Shown here: in pieces, positions 20,591 to 28,884 of the stretch | Position numbering within the stretch: position 1 is the stretch's first letter | How the letters are laid out: every line of letters begins with the position of its first letter | Translations under genes and position numbers: made by a program | The notes under the pieces: model-generated | What the model saw: only the letters and a program-made list of their open reading frames with translations | Told to the model about the DNA's origin: nothing | Database searches by the model: none | Assembly: GCA_021768485.1 (NCBI GenBank) | Contig: JAIZVZ010000023.1 | Coordinates: forward strand, 1-48,860 | DNA from: Oxalobacteraceae bacterium | GTDB lineage: Bacteria; Pseudomonadota; Gammaproteobacteria; Burkholderiales; Burkholderiaceae_D | Reading direction: 5' to 3' | DNA: 48,860 nt

Positions 20591-21061
20591 ATGGGATCAA
20601 GCATTGATTTTGCTGCAATTGCCGAACTCGATCTGGCACCGGTGACAGCCAGACTCATCGATCGCCAGGCGGGCGAAGGTTGGTCGCCGCAAAAAGCCCG
20701 CGCCGTCGAAGTCGACTATCGCCGCTTTCTATATCTGATGAAAATATTTCCCAAAGGGAATATCACTGCCGTCCGCGAAGTCGATATCTTTTGGCGCTAC
20801 CATATTCTCGACATGCCCAAATATGCGGCCGACTGCCAGCAAGTCTTCGGCCGTTTCCTGCATCGCACGCCCGGCCTGGCCGGCGCCCACGAGGAGCCCG
20901 GGCAACGGCGCGCCGCCACCGACCGCGATCCGATCGCAGCCATCTGGTCCGATGCGCGCATGATTGCTGCCGCGCTGGCCTGGTCCAATTTTCAGGGCAT
21001 CGATCAGCCCGGCCGCGCCCGGCGCGGTATCGCATTGAAATACGAAAAAGCGCCACGATAG
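20591..21061 (+). CDS. Glycine-rich-domain-protein-like (DUF1399-type) protein
   Basis: A 156-residue soluble protein. The segment VDIFWRYHILDMPKYAADC followed by FGRFLHRTPG resembles the W-x2-H...Y-x3-C...FG-x-FLxH core of DUF1399/GRDP-like proteins, here with Tyr-His in place of the common Leu-His. Upstream is an acidic, helix-rich region with YRRFLYLMKIFP. No catalytic function is known for the family. AAAGG sits five bases before the ATG. It is a single gene between the histidine kinase and the MFS transporter. Confidence 0.65.
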   Translation: MGSSIDFAAIAELDLAPVTARLIDRQAGEGWSPQKARAVEVDYRRFLYLMKIFPKGNITAVREVDIFWRYHILDMPKYAADCQQVFGRFLHRTPGLAGAHEEPGQRRAATDRDPIAAIWSDARMIAAALAWSNFQGIDQPGRARRGIALKYEKAPR

Positions 21062-21166
21062 CACGCCTGTCAAAACAGCCAGCCGGCGCCCGCCTGCCTT
21101 GACAGACATTCCAAATTGGCATGAGATACAATGATGTGCAAAAAAACACACATTGAAAGATATTTC

Positions 21167-22486
21167 ATGCTGTCAACGAATGGCTTTCGGGTCTTGCGCC
21201 ATCAGAATTTCACCTTTTATGTGCTGGCCCGCATACTCGGCACTTTTGCCGTGCAAATGCAAAGCGTCGCCATCGGCTGGCAAGTCTATGCGAAAACCGG
21301 TAGCGTATTCGACCTCGGCATGGTCGGCCTGGCCCAGTTCGCCCCATTTCTGATATTGATTCTGCTCGCCGGCCACGCCGCCGACCGTTACGACCGCCGC
21401 AAGATCATTTCGTGCTGCCTGGCCACGCAAATGCTGTGCGGCCTGCTCTTGCTGGCCTATACGCTGAGCGACATTGCCGTCATCTGGCCGGTGTTTGCGG
21501 TCTTGGTGCTGTTCGGCTGCGCGCGCGCCTTCATGATGCCGGCCAATCAATCGGTCATCATCAATATGGTGCCGGCGGCCGATTTCAGCGCGGCCGTCTC
21601 GCTGAGCTCGTCGAGCTTCCAGATCGCCGTGATTGCCGGTCCGGCGCTGGGCGGCCTGCTGTATCTGGCTAGCCCGCAGGTAGTGTATTGCGTGGTCGCC
21701 GTTCTGCTGGCGATTGCCGTGGCACTGATGCTGATGACGAAATCGGCGCCGCAGCAAAGCAATACCCGGCCGGCCAGCTGGCACACGGTGTTCGAGGGCC
21801 TGCACTTCGTCTGGTCGCGGCCGGTGATGCTCGGCGTGATGTCGCTCGACCTGTTCGCGGTCCTGTTCGGCGGCGCCACGGCGCTGCTGCCGGCGTTGGC
21901 CAGCGATGTGCTGCACATCGGCCCGACCGGCCTCGGCCTGCTGCGCACCGCGCCCGGCATCGGCGCGGCCCTGATGTCGCTGGGCCTGACGCTGCGTCCG
22001 ATCGTGCGCCATGGCGGACGCAAGATGTTCGGCGGGGTCGCGCTCTACGGCGCCGCCACCATGCTGCTGGGCTGGTCAGCCAGCCTGCCCCTGGCCATTC
22101 TGGCCTTGCTGCTGATGGGCGCCGGCGACATGATCAGCATTTATGTGCGCCATCTGGTGGTGCAACTGGAAACGCCCGATGCCATCCGCGGCCGCGTCTC
22201 GGCCGTCAATTCGGTCTTTATCGGCGCCTCCAACGAACTCGGGGAATTCGAGTCCGGCATCACCGCCGGCTGGTTCGGCCTGGTGCCGGCAATTCTCTTC
22301 GGCGGCGCCGCCACGCTGCTCGTCACCGGCTTGTGGATGAAATTCTTCCCTGCCCTGACCACCATGGACCGCTTCGCGGCGCCGGCCGATGCCGCACACA
22401 CCGATGCCGCACACACCGATGCCGCCCCCACCGACATTGCGGCGGCCAGTACGACGCCGCCCCTGAAAGCCGATCACCATGAGTAG
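21167..22486 (+). CDS. MFS transporter, EntS/MFS_3 family
   Basis: A 439-residue inner-membrane protein with about twelve hydrophobic helices. The first loop has LAGHAADRYDRRKII, the MFS motif A equivalent, and RAFMMPANQSVIINMVP is typical of the EntS-like MFS_3 group, which exports siderophores and other small molecules. The cytoplasmic C-terminus ends in a DAAHT repeat tail and HH. ATG 21167 begins the family N-terminus (residues 6-14 are GFRVLRHQN), with GAAAGA upstream; the 12-codon extension is rejected. Its last codons overlap the start of the DUF1345 gene by 8 bp, so the pair is co-transcribed. The substrate is unknown. Confidence 0.87.
   Translation: MLSTNGFRVLRHQNFTFYVLARILGTFAVQMQSVAIGWQVYAKTGSVFDLGMVGLAQFAPFLILILLAGHAADRYDRRKIISCCLATQMLCGLLLLAYTLSDIAVIWPVFAVLVLFGCARAFMMPANQSVIINMVPAADFSAAVSLSSSSFQIAVIAGPALGGLLYLASPQVVYCVVAVLLAIAVALMLMTKSAPQQSNTRPASWHTVFEGLHFVWSRPVMLGVMSLDLFAVLFGGATALLPALASDVLHIGPTGLGLLRTAPGIGAALMSLGLTLRPIVRHGGRKMFGGVALYGAATMLLGWSASLPLAILALLLMGAGDMISIYVRHLVVQLETPDAIRGRVSAVNSVFIGASNELGEFESGITAGWFGLVPAILFGGAATLLVTGLWMKFFPALTTMDRFAAPADAAHTDAAHTDAAPTDIAAASTTPPLKADHHE
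22388..22432. repeat. 15-bp in-frame repeat in the MFS gene tail
   Basis: Three copies of GATGCCGCACACACC (the third with two changes) encode a repeated DAAHT/DAAPT pentapeptide in the cytoplasmic C-terminal tail. The array keeps the reading frame. Confidence 0.9.
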
Positions 22487-23153
22487 ACCGCGCGCCGTTC
22501 TCGGCCTGCATTCCTTCATCAGCAGCCGCCCCAACCTGACCGTGGCCATCATCTGCGGCGTGGTCGTTTGCTTGCTGCTGCCCGGTTCCTGGGGCCATCT
22601 GACCAACATCCTGATCGCCTGGAATGTCGCCGTCTGGCTTTATCTGATCAGCATGGCCTGGCTGATGATGCGCGCCGGCCACAGCAAAGTGCGGCAGATC
22701 GCCGACCAGCAGGATCGCAGCGCGCCAATCGTGCTGGTCATGCTGGTGGCCGCCTCGATCTTCAGCATTTCGGCCGTCTTGCTGGAACTGGCGCAAGTGA
22801 AGAACCTGACGATAGACCAGCGCCTGCTCCATTATGCGTTTACCGTATCGACCGTGATCGCGGCCTGGCTGCTGGTGGGGACCTTGTACACTTTTCATTA
22901 TGCCCATCTGTTTTACCGCTCCGATCCGGGCGCCCGGCCGCTGGCCTTTCCCGACCACGAATGCAATCCGACCTATTGGGATTTCCTATATTTTTCCTTT
23001 ACGATTTCGGTCGCCGCCCAGACCTCCGATGTCACCGTGGTCTCGCGCGGCATGCGCAAAATCGTGCTCGGGCAGTCGATCCTGAGTTTTTTCTTCAATG
23101 CCGCCATTCTTGGCCTGTCGATCAACATCGCCGCCAGCGTGGTCGGCTCATAA
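22479..23153 (+). CDS. DUF1345 integral membrane protein
   Basis: A 224-residue inner-membrane protein with about five hydrophobic segments (residues near 20-38, 45-62, 84-102, 118-138 and 193-218). The family signature is the segment NPTYWDFLYFSFTISVAAQT followed by SDVTV, which has a loose resemblance to ion channel pore loops. No function is established. The ATG lies inside the last codons of the MFS gene (ATGAG-TAG overlap), implying translational coupling and perhaps a shared role at the membrane. Confidence 0.85.
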   Translation: MSRPRAVLGLHSFISSRPNLTVAIICGVVVCLLLPGSWGHLTNILIAWNVAVWLYLISMAWLMMRAGHSKVRQIADQQDRSAPIVLVMLVAASIFSISAVLLELAQVKNLTIDQRLLHYAFTVSTVIAAWLLVGTLYTFHYAHLFYRSDPGARPLAFPDHECNPTYWDFLYFSFTISVAAQTSDVTVVSRGMRKIVLGQSILSFFFNAAILGLSINIAASVVGS

Positions 23154-23201
23154 GAGCGGACCACAGGCCGACTCAGCCTGCGGCCGGATTGCCGCGCTGC
23201 T

Positions 23202-23271
23202 GCCACACCAAGCGTGCCAAACTTAGCTTGCCGCACCAAGCCAGCCAAACTAAGCCTGCCAAACTAAGCCT
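23202..23271. repeat. 14-bp tandem repeat (five copies) at a convergent gene end
   Basis: Five contiguous 14-bp units, ending in two perfect copies of GCCAAACTAAGCCT. The final unit overlaps the last codons and stop of the minus-strand GIY-YIG-like gene, so the stop codon itself is part of the repeat. The unit is not a multiple of three. Confidence 0.92.
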
Positions 23272-23590
23272 GCCATACGCCGTTGCCGGCTTCGCGCAGC
23301 GCGATCGCCAGTTCGACTTCCATCTCGGCGGCGCCGCGATAAGGCATGGGATTGAAATGCTGATAGAGGTCGGGCCGCAGGCGCAGGCCAAATTCGAATA
23401 CATAGCGATTCGACTGGATGCCGGCCTTGTGCTTGTCGAAACGCAGGTCGGGATGCAAGCCGGTCATGCCGACATAAAAACATGGTTTCCCCGTCACATA
23501 GCCGGGATTGGCCTTCTTGAAGCGGTTTTCGTAAAGCACGTCGGCCGACAATTCCACAACATAGACATGATGGTGATAAGCACGCGCCAT
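23264..23590 (-). CDS. GIY-YIG-like small protein
   Basis: A 108-residue protein. VYVVELS near the N-terminus and CFYVGMTGLHPDLRFDKHKA in the middle resemble the two strands of a GIY-YIG nuclease core (YVVEL for GIY, YVGMT for YIG), followed by an Arg/His helix. The expected downstream catalytic Glu could be in the AAEMEVELAIAL helix. ATG 23590 is preferred because it directly precedes the conserved part. The C-terminus (VWQA) comes from the adjacent 14-bp repeat. Whether it cuts DNA is unknown; the fold assignment is by motif only. Confidence 0.6.
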   Translation of the reverse strand: MARAYHHHVYVVELSADVLYENRFKKANPGYVTGKPCFYVGMTGLHPDLRFDKHKAGIQSNRYVFEFGLRLRPDLYQHFNPMPYRGAAEMEVELAIALREAGNGVWQA

Positions 23591-23800
23591 AATTGATTTA
23601 AAAATATCTAAAGGTTTTTGCGGCGACAAAAGAACTCGCCCGGAGCTCATCGCCAGCCGGCCATGCCTATCTCAAAAACACAATAAACGGCACATAACCG
23701 GTCTGGCGCACAGAGAAATTCCGACGACACTGGCTATCATAGTGCGACCGTGTCAGAATGCAATTATCTTCGGTCTTTTTCACCACCACGAAAGCGTTTT

Positions 23801-24157
23801 ATGCAAATTCATGTCAATGCGGATAAAAACATCCCACGCCACGAAGCCGTGGCCCTGCACATCGAAACTGTCGTCGCCAAAGATCTGAGCCGCTTCACCG
23901 ATCAGGTTACCCGGGTGGAAGTCCATGTCAGCGACGAAACCGCACAAAAGCCGGCCGACACCAGCTTTCGCTGCATGATGGAAGCGCGCGTGATCAATCT
24001 CAATCCGGTCGCCGTCACGCATCACGCCGGCAATATGCACCAGGCCATCGATGGCGCTGCCGAAAAACTCAAACGCGCAGTCGCCAGCGCGGTCGCCAAG
24101 CAAAGCGCCGGCAAACGCAGCAGCGGCGCGGCCATTGCCGAACCTGAAGAGGAATGA
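23801..24157 (+). CDS. Ribosome-associated HPF/RaiA-family protein
   Basis: A 118-residue protein with the beta-alpha-beta-beta-beta-alpha pattern of hibernation factors: MQIHVNADKNIP, then VTRVEVHVSDE, then FRCMMEARV, and a final helix MHQAIDGAAEKLKRAV with a low-complexity basic tail. The acidic VHVSDE and the AIDGAAEKLKR helix are typical of the RaiA/HPF group. The usual function is 70S inactivation in stationary phase or stress. It lacks the long C-terminal dimerisation domain. It could be a specialised paralogue rather than the main HPF, which normally sits beside rpoN; no rpoN is present here. Confidence 0.78.
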   Translation: MQIHVNADKNIPRHEAVALHIETVVAKDLSRFTDQVTRVEVHVSDETAQKPADTSFRCMMEARVINLNPVAVTHHAGNMHQAIDGAAEKLKRAVASAVAKQSAGKRSSGAAIAEPEEE

Positions 24158-24321
24158 CATCGCGCGCCAGGCGGGCTGGCTGCGGGGCCGACCCGCAGCT
24201 GGGCCGCGCCTGGGCGGCAGCCGGTCACCGAATGCCAGAACAAGAATGACGGCCAGCTGCCGCCGGCGCGTCCGGTGCGGCCGGCGCGGCAGCTGGCAAC
24301 CACTAGCACAAAGAGAGCAAT

Positions 24322-25287
24322 TTGAAGCAAATTACGACTTTCGGCGCGTCCGACTTCACTATCGACGACCTCGAATTATTCCGCGACATCGATGATCCTG
24401 CGGTCGCCGCGCTGCTGGCCGGATGCGCCATCGTGCGCGTGCCGCTCAATGCGGCCATACTCGAAGACACGCAGGCGCGCCTGTATATCGTCTTGAGCGG
24501 CGCGCTCGGCGTCCAGGCCGATCCGCACGCCGAGGCCTCCGGCGCCACGGCGCCGACCCGCATCCAGGCCGGCGAATGCTTCGGCGAATTATCGGTGCTC
24601 GACAATGCGGCCAATTCCTCGAGCGCCGTCGCGCTGCAGGAAAGCGATCTGCTGGTGATCGATGCCACCACGGTCTGGAAACTGATCGACCAGTGCAACG
24701 GCGTGGCGCGCAACCTGCTGCGCCTGCTGTCGTTCCGCGTGCGCGCCGCCAATGCCCAGATCCGGCGCCGGCAAAAAGTCGGCGAATTCTATCGCCAGCT
24801 GTCGATGGTCGACGGCCTGACCGGACTGTATAACCGCGCCTGGCTCAACGACATCTTGCCGGCCCTGGTGCGACAGGCAGAAGCCGGGCAGCCGCTGTCG
24901 CTGATCATGATAGACCTCGACCATTTCAAGAAATTCAACGATGAACACGGCCATCTGGCCGGCGACGCCGCCATCAAGATGGCCGCCCAAGTGATCGGCG
25001 CGGCGCTGCGCCCGAGCGATTATGCGGCCCGCTACGGCGGCGAAGAATTGATTGTCATCTTGCCCGACACCGATCTCGATGTGGCCGTCATGATCGCCGA
25101 ACGCCTGTGCGAACGCATGCAGCATGCGGTCGTGTTTGCCGACATGCACTTGCCGCTGCCGCACATGACAGCTTCATTCGGTGTCGCCAGCCTGAGCCGC
25201 AACCAGGACGGCAACGACTTGATCGCCGCCGCCGATGCCGCGCTCTACCGCGCCAAGCACGGCGGCCGCAACCGCGTGGCGCGCTGA
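24322..25287 (+). CDS. Cyclic-nucleotide-binding-like domain plus GGDEF cyclase
   Basis: A 321-residue soluble protein. Residues about 20-140 form a cNMP-binding-like beta-roll (RIQAGECFGELSVLDNA). The following helix leads to a GGDEF domain starting MVDGLTGLYNRAWL, with MIDLDHFKKFND, the active site GGEEL, and an I-site RPSD five residues before it. The cNMP motif lacks the Arg that normally contacts the cyclic phosphate (SSSAVAL instead of RxA), so classic cAMP binding is doubtful. The start is TTG at 24322: an in-frame TAG lies at 24304-24306, the first in-frame ATG is far inside the protein, and AGAGAG sits five bases upstream. Confidence 0.88.
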   Translation: MKQITTFGASDFTIDDLELFRDIDDPAVAALLAGCAIVRVPLNAAILEDTQARLYIVLSGALGVQADPHAEASGATAPTRIQAGECFGELSVLDNAANSSSAVALQESDLLVIDATTVWKLIDQCNGVARNLLRLLSFRVRAANAQIRRRQKVGEFYRQLSMVDGLTGLYNRAWLNDILPALVRQAEAGQPLSLIMIDLDHFKKFNDEHGHLAGDAAIKMAAQVIGAALRPSDYAARYGGEELIVILPDTDLDVAVMIAERLCERMQHAVVFADMHLPLPHMTASFGVASLSRNQDGNDLIAAADAALYRAKHGGRNRVAR

Positions 25288-25462
25288 GCGCTCGGGCCGG
25301 CCGGCATGCCGTCGGCCAGCGCCCGGCCGCGGCATCGGCCTGCCGCATTGTCCGCCGCGCCAGGCCGCTGCCCGCGCAACAGGCGACCGCATGGCGCCGC
25401 CCGGCCCGCCATGGCACAATACGCCTGCCGCCACTACCCCAGCCCCTGACCGCCCATACACG

Positions 25463-26911
25463 ATGTCTACCCATACCTTTCTCTGGCACGATTACGAAAC
25501 CTTCGGCGTCGAAGCACGGCGCGACCGGCCGGCGCAATTTGCCGCCATTCGCACCGATGCCGACCTCAATGAGATCGGCGAACCGCTGATGCTGTATTGC
25601 CAGCCGGCGCCCGATTTCCTGCCGGCCCCGGCCGCCTGCCTGATTACCGGCATCACGCCGCAACTGTGCCTGGAACGCGGCGTGCCTGAACACGAATTTG
25701 CCGCCATCATCGAACAGGCGTTTTCGCAGGCCGGCACCATCGGCGTCGGTTACAACACGATTCGTTTCGACGACGAAATCACGCGCTTTCTCTTCTGGCG
25801 CAATCTGATCGATCCCTATGCACGCGAGTGGCAGCACCAGTGCGGCCGCTGGGATATTCTTGACCTCGTGCGCACCGCGCATGCGCTACGCCCGGCAGGC
25901 ATCAGCTGGCCCAGCAAGGAAGACGGCCGGCCCAGCTTTCGCCTGGAAGACCTGTGCGCCGCCAACCGGATCGGCCATGAAAGCGCGCATGATGCCTTGT
26001 CGGACGTGCGGGCCACCATTGCGCTGGCGCGCCTGATCAAGCAAACCCAGCCGAAGCTGTTCGATTTCTGCTTCGCCCTGCACAAGAAAGACCGCGTCGG
26101 TACCGAGATGGGCCTGCAATTGCCGCTGGCGGCGCGCCAGCCTTTTCTGCACGTGTCCGGCATGTTCGGGGTCGAGCGCGGCTGCCTGGCGCTGGTGTGG
26201 CCGCTGGCGGCCCATCCAGGCAACAAGAACGAAGTGATCGTCTGGGATTGCGCCTTCGATCCGCGCGAACTGTTCACGCTCGACGCCGCCACCATCCGCC
26301 AGCGCATGTTCACCCGCGCCGACGCCCTGCCCGATGGCGTGACGCGGCTGCCGATCAAGAGCATTCACATCAATAAGTCGCCGGTCGTGATCGCCAACCT
26401 GAAAACGCTGACAGCCGAACAGGCCGCGCACTGGGGCATCGATCTGGCGGCCAATCTGGCGCATGCCGCGCAAGCGGCCACCGCGCCCGACATGAGTGCG
26501 GTCTGGCGCGAAGTGTTTGCGCGCCCCGATGCCCAGCAGCGCACCGATGTCGATGAAGATCTGTACGGCGGCTTTATCGGCCAGGGCGACCGCCGCCTGC
26601 TCGACGGTTTGCGCGCGCAAAGCCCGGCGCAGCTGGCGCAGGCACGGCCGGCCTTTGCCGACGGCCGGCTCGACGAGCTGTTTTTCCGCTACCGGGCCCG
26701 CAATTTTCCGCAAACGCTCAGTCCGGCCGAAGCGCTGCAATGGGAACAGCACCGGGCGGCCCGCCTGTTCGACGGCGCTTTTGGCGCGCGCACCATCGAC
26801 GCCTTGTTCAGCGAAATCGACGAGCTGTCGCAAACGGTCGACATGCGCGGCGAAGAAATCCTCGGTGCCTTATACGATTATGCCGAATCGATTGCACCGC
26901 AGCGCAGTTGA
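25463..26911 (+). CDS. sbcB: Exodeoxyribonuclease I
   Basis: A 482-residue 3'-5' single-strand DNA exonuclease of the DEDDh class, involved in recombination and mismatch repair. The Exo I motif has D10 and E12 (FLWHDYETFG), Exo II is in VGYNTIRFDDEITR, and Exo III is HDALSDVRAT. The SH3-like and C-terminal domains follow (LPIKSIHINKSPVV; TDVDEDLYGGFIG). ATG 25463 begins at the family N-terminus; the long upstream frame is GC-rich noise. It is a single gene. Confidence 0.96.
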   Translation: MSTHTFLWHDYETFGVEARRDRPAQFAAIRTDADLNEIGEPLMLYCQPAPDFLPAPAACLITGITPQLCLERGVPEHEFAAIIEQAFSQAGTIGVGYNTIRFDDEITRFLFWRNLIDPYAREWQHQCGRWDILDLVRTAHALRPAGISWPSKEDGRPSFRLEDLCAANRIGHESAHDALSDVRATIALARLIKQTQPKLFDFCFALHKKDRVGTEMGLQLPLAARQPFLHVSGMFGVERGCLALVWPLAAHPGNKNEVIVWDCAFDPRELFTLDAATIRQRMFTRADALPDGVTRLPIKSIHINKSPVVIANLKTLTAEQAAHWGIDLAANLAHAAQAATAPDMSAVWREVFARPDAQQRTDVDEDLYGGFIGQGDRRLLDGLRAQSPAQLAQARPAFADGRLDELFFRYRARNFPQTLSPAEALQWEQHRAARLFDGAFGARTIDALFSEIDELSQTVDMRGEEILGALYDYAESIAPQRS

Positions 26912-26964
26912 GGAAGCAGTCGGCGCGCCCCCGGGCCTGCAAGGCGCGCGGCCGCCGATTCGCT

Positions 26965-26999
26965 AAAAAAAGGCCCGCACAACAAAATTGTCGCGGGCC
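26965..26999 (-). terminator. Rho-independent terminator downstream of pyrF
   Basis: On the minus strand GGCCCGC pairs with GCGGGCC, extended by ACAA/TTGT with one bulged base, and a run of seven T follows. It is about 100 bp after the pyrF stop. Confidence 0.9.
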
Positions 27000-27060
27000 A
27001 ACCATACCCAAGGAGAGAATGGAGGAGGAAGAAAGGCCATGATACCCGGCCCTTGAAATG
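26965..27060 (-). ncRNA. Candidate 3' small RNA downstream of pyrF, with anti-Shine-Dalgarno tract
   Basis: Reading the minus strand from about 27060, a 7-bp hairpin (27054-27032, arms AAGGGCC and GGCCUUU with one G-U pair) is followed by a pyrimidine tract. That tract contains CUUCCUCCUCC and CUCUCCUU (complement of 27008-27031), and a strong intrinsic terminator ends the unit. This hairpin, CCUCC-rich single strand and terminator layout is that of trans-acting RNAs that pair with ribosome binding sites. It could be released from the pyrF transcript or have its own promoter; I cannot identify one. Expression is unproven. Confidence 0.4.
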
Positions 27061-27098
27061 TCTCCATGATGGCGCGCAAGCGGCGCCACTGTGAGGCT

Positions 27099-27929
27099 TC
27101 AGGCAATCCGGAAGGCGTTGATGGCGTCGCGCGTTTCCAGCGCAACACGACGCGCCGCCTGGGCAAAATCCTCGTCATGCCTGGCTTCGCGCCGCGCATA
27201 CAAAATGGCGCGCGAAGAATTGATCATCATGCCATAGCCACTGGCAGTCTGGCCGGCCTCGACCGAGGCCTTGATGTCGCCGCCCTGGGCGCCGATGCCG
27301 GGCACCAGCAAGGGCATGTCGCCGACAATGGCGCGCACGGCCGCCAGCTCGTCGGGAAAGGTGGCGCCAACCACCAGCGAACATTGTCCGTTGGTATTCC
27401 ATTTATTGGCGACCAGCTGCGCCACATGCTGGTACAGCGGCTTGCCGTCGACGCTCAGAAACTGCAGGTCCGAGCCGCCCGGATTGGAGGTGCGGCACAA
27501 AATGATGGCGCCGCGGTCCTTCCATTCGAGATAGGGGGCGATCGAATCGTAGCCCATGTAGGGATTGAGCGTGACGGCATCGGCGCCATAGCGCTCGAAC
27601 GCTTCGCGCGCATACTGGGTCGCGGTGGCGCCGATGTCGCCGCGCTTGGAATCGAGAATGACCGGCAGGTGCGGATAGGTTTCGCGGATATAGGCGCAAA
27701 TCGCTTCGAGCTGGTCTTCCGCGCCGAGCGCGGCAAAATACGCAATCTGCGGCTTGAAGGCGCAGGCCGCATCGGCGGTGGCATCGACGATTTCCTTGCA
27801 AAACGCAAAAATGCCGTCGGCCTGGTCTTGCAAATGTTCGGGGAATCTGGCCGGATCGGGATCGAGCCCCACACACAACAGGGAATCGTTCGATTCCCAG
27901 GCGGCCGACAGTTTTTTTATGAAATTCAC
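27099..27929 (-). CDS. pyrF: Orotidine 5'-phosphate decarboxylase
   Basis: A 276-residue enzyme of the last step of UMP synthesis, of the longer type-2 OMPDC subfamily found in betaproteobacteria, actinobacteria and mycobacteria. The active-site Lys/Asp set is in [18 protein letters not shown], and substrate-binding loops appear as [14 protein letters not shown] near the N-terminus and [11 protein letters not shown] in the C-terminal half. The start is GTG at 27929, with AGAGAGGT five bases upstream; an out-of-frame ATG overlaps it. The gene is followed by a terminator and a possible small RNA. Confidence 0.96.
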   Translation of the reverse strand: MNFIKKLSAAWESNDSLLCVGLDPDPARFPEHLQDQADGIFAFCKEIVDATADAACAFKPQIAYFAALGAEDQLEAICAYIRETYPHLPVILDSKRGDIGATATQYAREAFERYGADAVTLNPYMGYDSIAPYLEWKDRGAIILCRTSNPGGSDLQFLSVDGKPLYQHVAQLVANKWNTNGQCSLVVGATFPDELAAVRAIVGDMPLLVPGIGAQGGDIKASVEAGQTASGYGMMINSSRAILYARREARHDEDFAQAARRVALETRDAINAFRIA

Positions 27930-28267
27930 GTCATACCTCTCTGTTCGAATGCATCTATTGGCTTAGCGCCGCTTAACGCTTATTGTAACTCGGGCCAGCC
28001 TGCCTGTTTGTCACTGGTGGTATATTTACATGACTTTTTACCGTTGCCGCCTGCCGCGATCGTGCCCATGATGACGACCGCGGCCTCATTACGGTAGCAC
28101 AACACCCGCCCGGCGCCGCCGCCCATACGGACCACCATGACTTGAAATTAGACGCCTGTGCCTTATTTATAAAGAATGATTGATGTATATTCATTGATAC
28201 TGCTTATTTACAGATTTCCACTGATTGATTCAGATCATTTGCATACCCTTACCTTGCCAGGAAAAAA
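27930..28267. other. Divergent intergenic region between pyrF and lemA
   Basis: The 338-bp stretch changes from GC-rich to AT-rich near 28140. The AT-rich half (28140-28260) likely holds the lemA promoter, but I cannot define it exactly. A 73-codon minus-strand frame (27973-28194) lacks a binding site or recognisable features. Confidence 0.45.
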
Positions 28268-28873
28268 ATGAATCCACGTTTTAGCGCCATCGCCAAGAGC
28301 TTGACCATCTCCGTGTTGCTGTTGACCCTCAGTGCCTGCGGTTACAACGACTTTCAGACCAAGGACGAAACCATCAAGGCGGCCTGGGGCGAAGTCGTCA
28401 ATCAATACCAGCGCCGCTCCGACCTGATTCCGAATCTGGTCAATACCGTCAAGGGCTATGCCTCGCACGAACGCGAAACGCTGGAAGCGGTCACCAAGGC
28501 GCGTTCGGCCGCCACCAGCTTCCAGATCACCCCGGAAGTATTGAATAATCCGGCCGCGTTTCAAAAATTCCAGCAAGTACAAGGTCAGCTGTCGTCCGCC
28601 CTGTCGCGCCTGATGGTGGTATCGGAAAAATATCCGGATCTGAAAGCCGACAGCAGTTTCCGCGATTTGCAATCGCAGCTGGAAGGGACTGAAAACCGCA
28701 TCACCGTGGCCCGCCAGCGCTACATCGTCGCGGTCCAGGAATACAATGTGCTGGCACGCCAGTTCCCGACCAATCTGACGGCCAAGATGTTCGGTTACGA
28801 AGTCAAGCCATCGTTTACGGTCGAAAATGAAAAAGCCATTTCGACGGCTCCCGCAGTCAACTTCGGCAAATAG
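28268..28873 (+). CDS. lemA: LemA family lipoprotein
   Basis: A 201-residue protein with a lipoprotein signal (LLLTLSAC, lipid-attachment Cys at residue 25). The LemA core follows: VVNQYQRRSDLIPNLVNTVK, then ASHERETLEAVTKARS, then LSRLMVVSEKYPDLKA and the final RYIVAVQEYNVLARQFP. These four-helix proteins are widespread with unclear roles. AGGA is six bases upstream. It is followed 11 bp later by two TPM-domain genes, a linkage common to LemA genes, which suggests a shared envelope function. Confidence 0.93.
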   Translation: MNPRFSAIAKSLTISVLLLTLSACGYNDFQTKDETIKAAWGEVVNQYQRRSDLIPNLVNTVKGYASHERETLEAVTKARSAATSFQITPEVLNNPAAFQKFQQVQGQLSSALSRLMVVSEKYPDLKADSSFRDLQSQLEGTENRITVARQRYIVAVQEYNVLARQFPTNLTAKMFGYEVKPSFTVENEKAISTAPAVNFGK

Positions 28874-28884
28874 ACGGACAGGCG

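Noticed and set aside
23202-23271. CRISPR array
   Set aside because: Units are 14 bp and contiguous with no spacers; it is a simple tandem repeat.
27019-27042. Seven-codon plus-strand ORF with a strong AAGGAGAGA Shine-Dalgarno
   Set aside because: The purine tract is the complement of the minus-strand CCUCC element; the ORF is too short and has no context as a leader peptide.
27973-28194. 73-codon minus-strand frame upstream of lemA
   Set aside because: No Shine-Dalgarno, no recognisable features, and it falls where promoters are expected.
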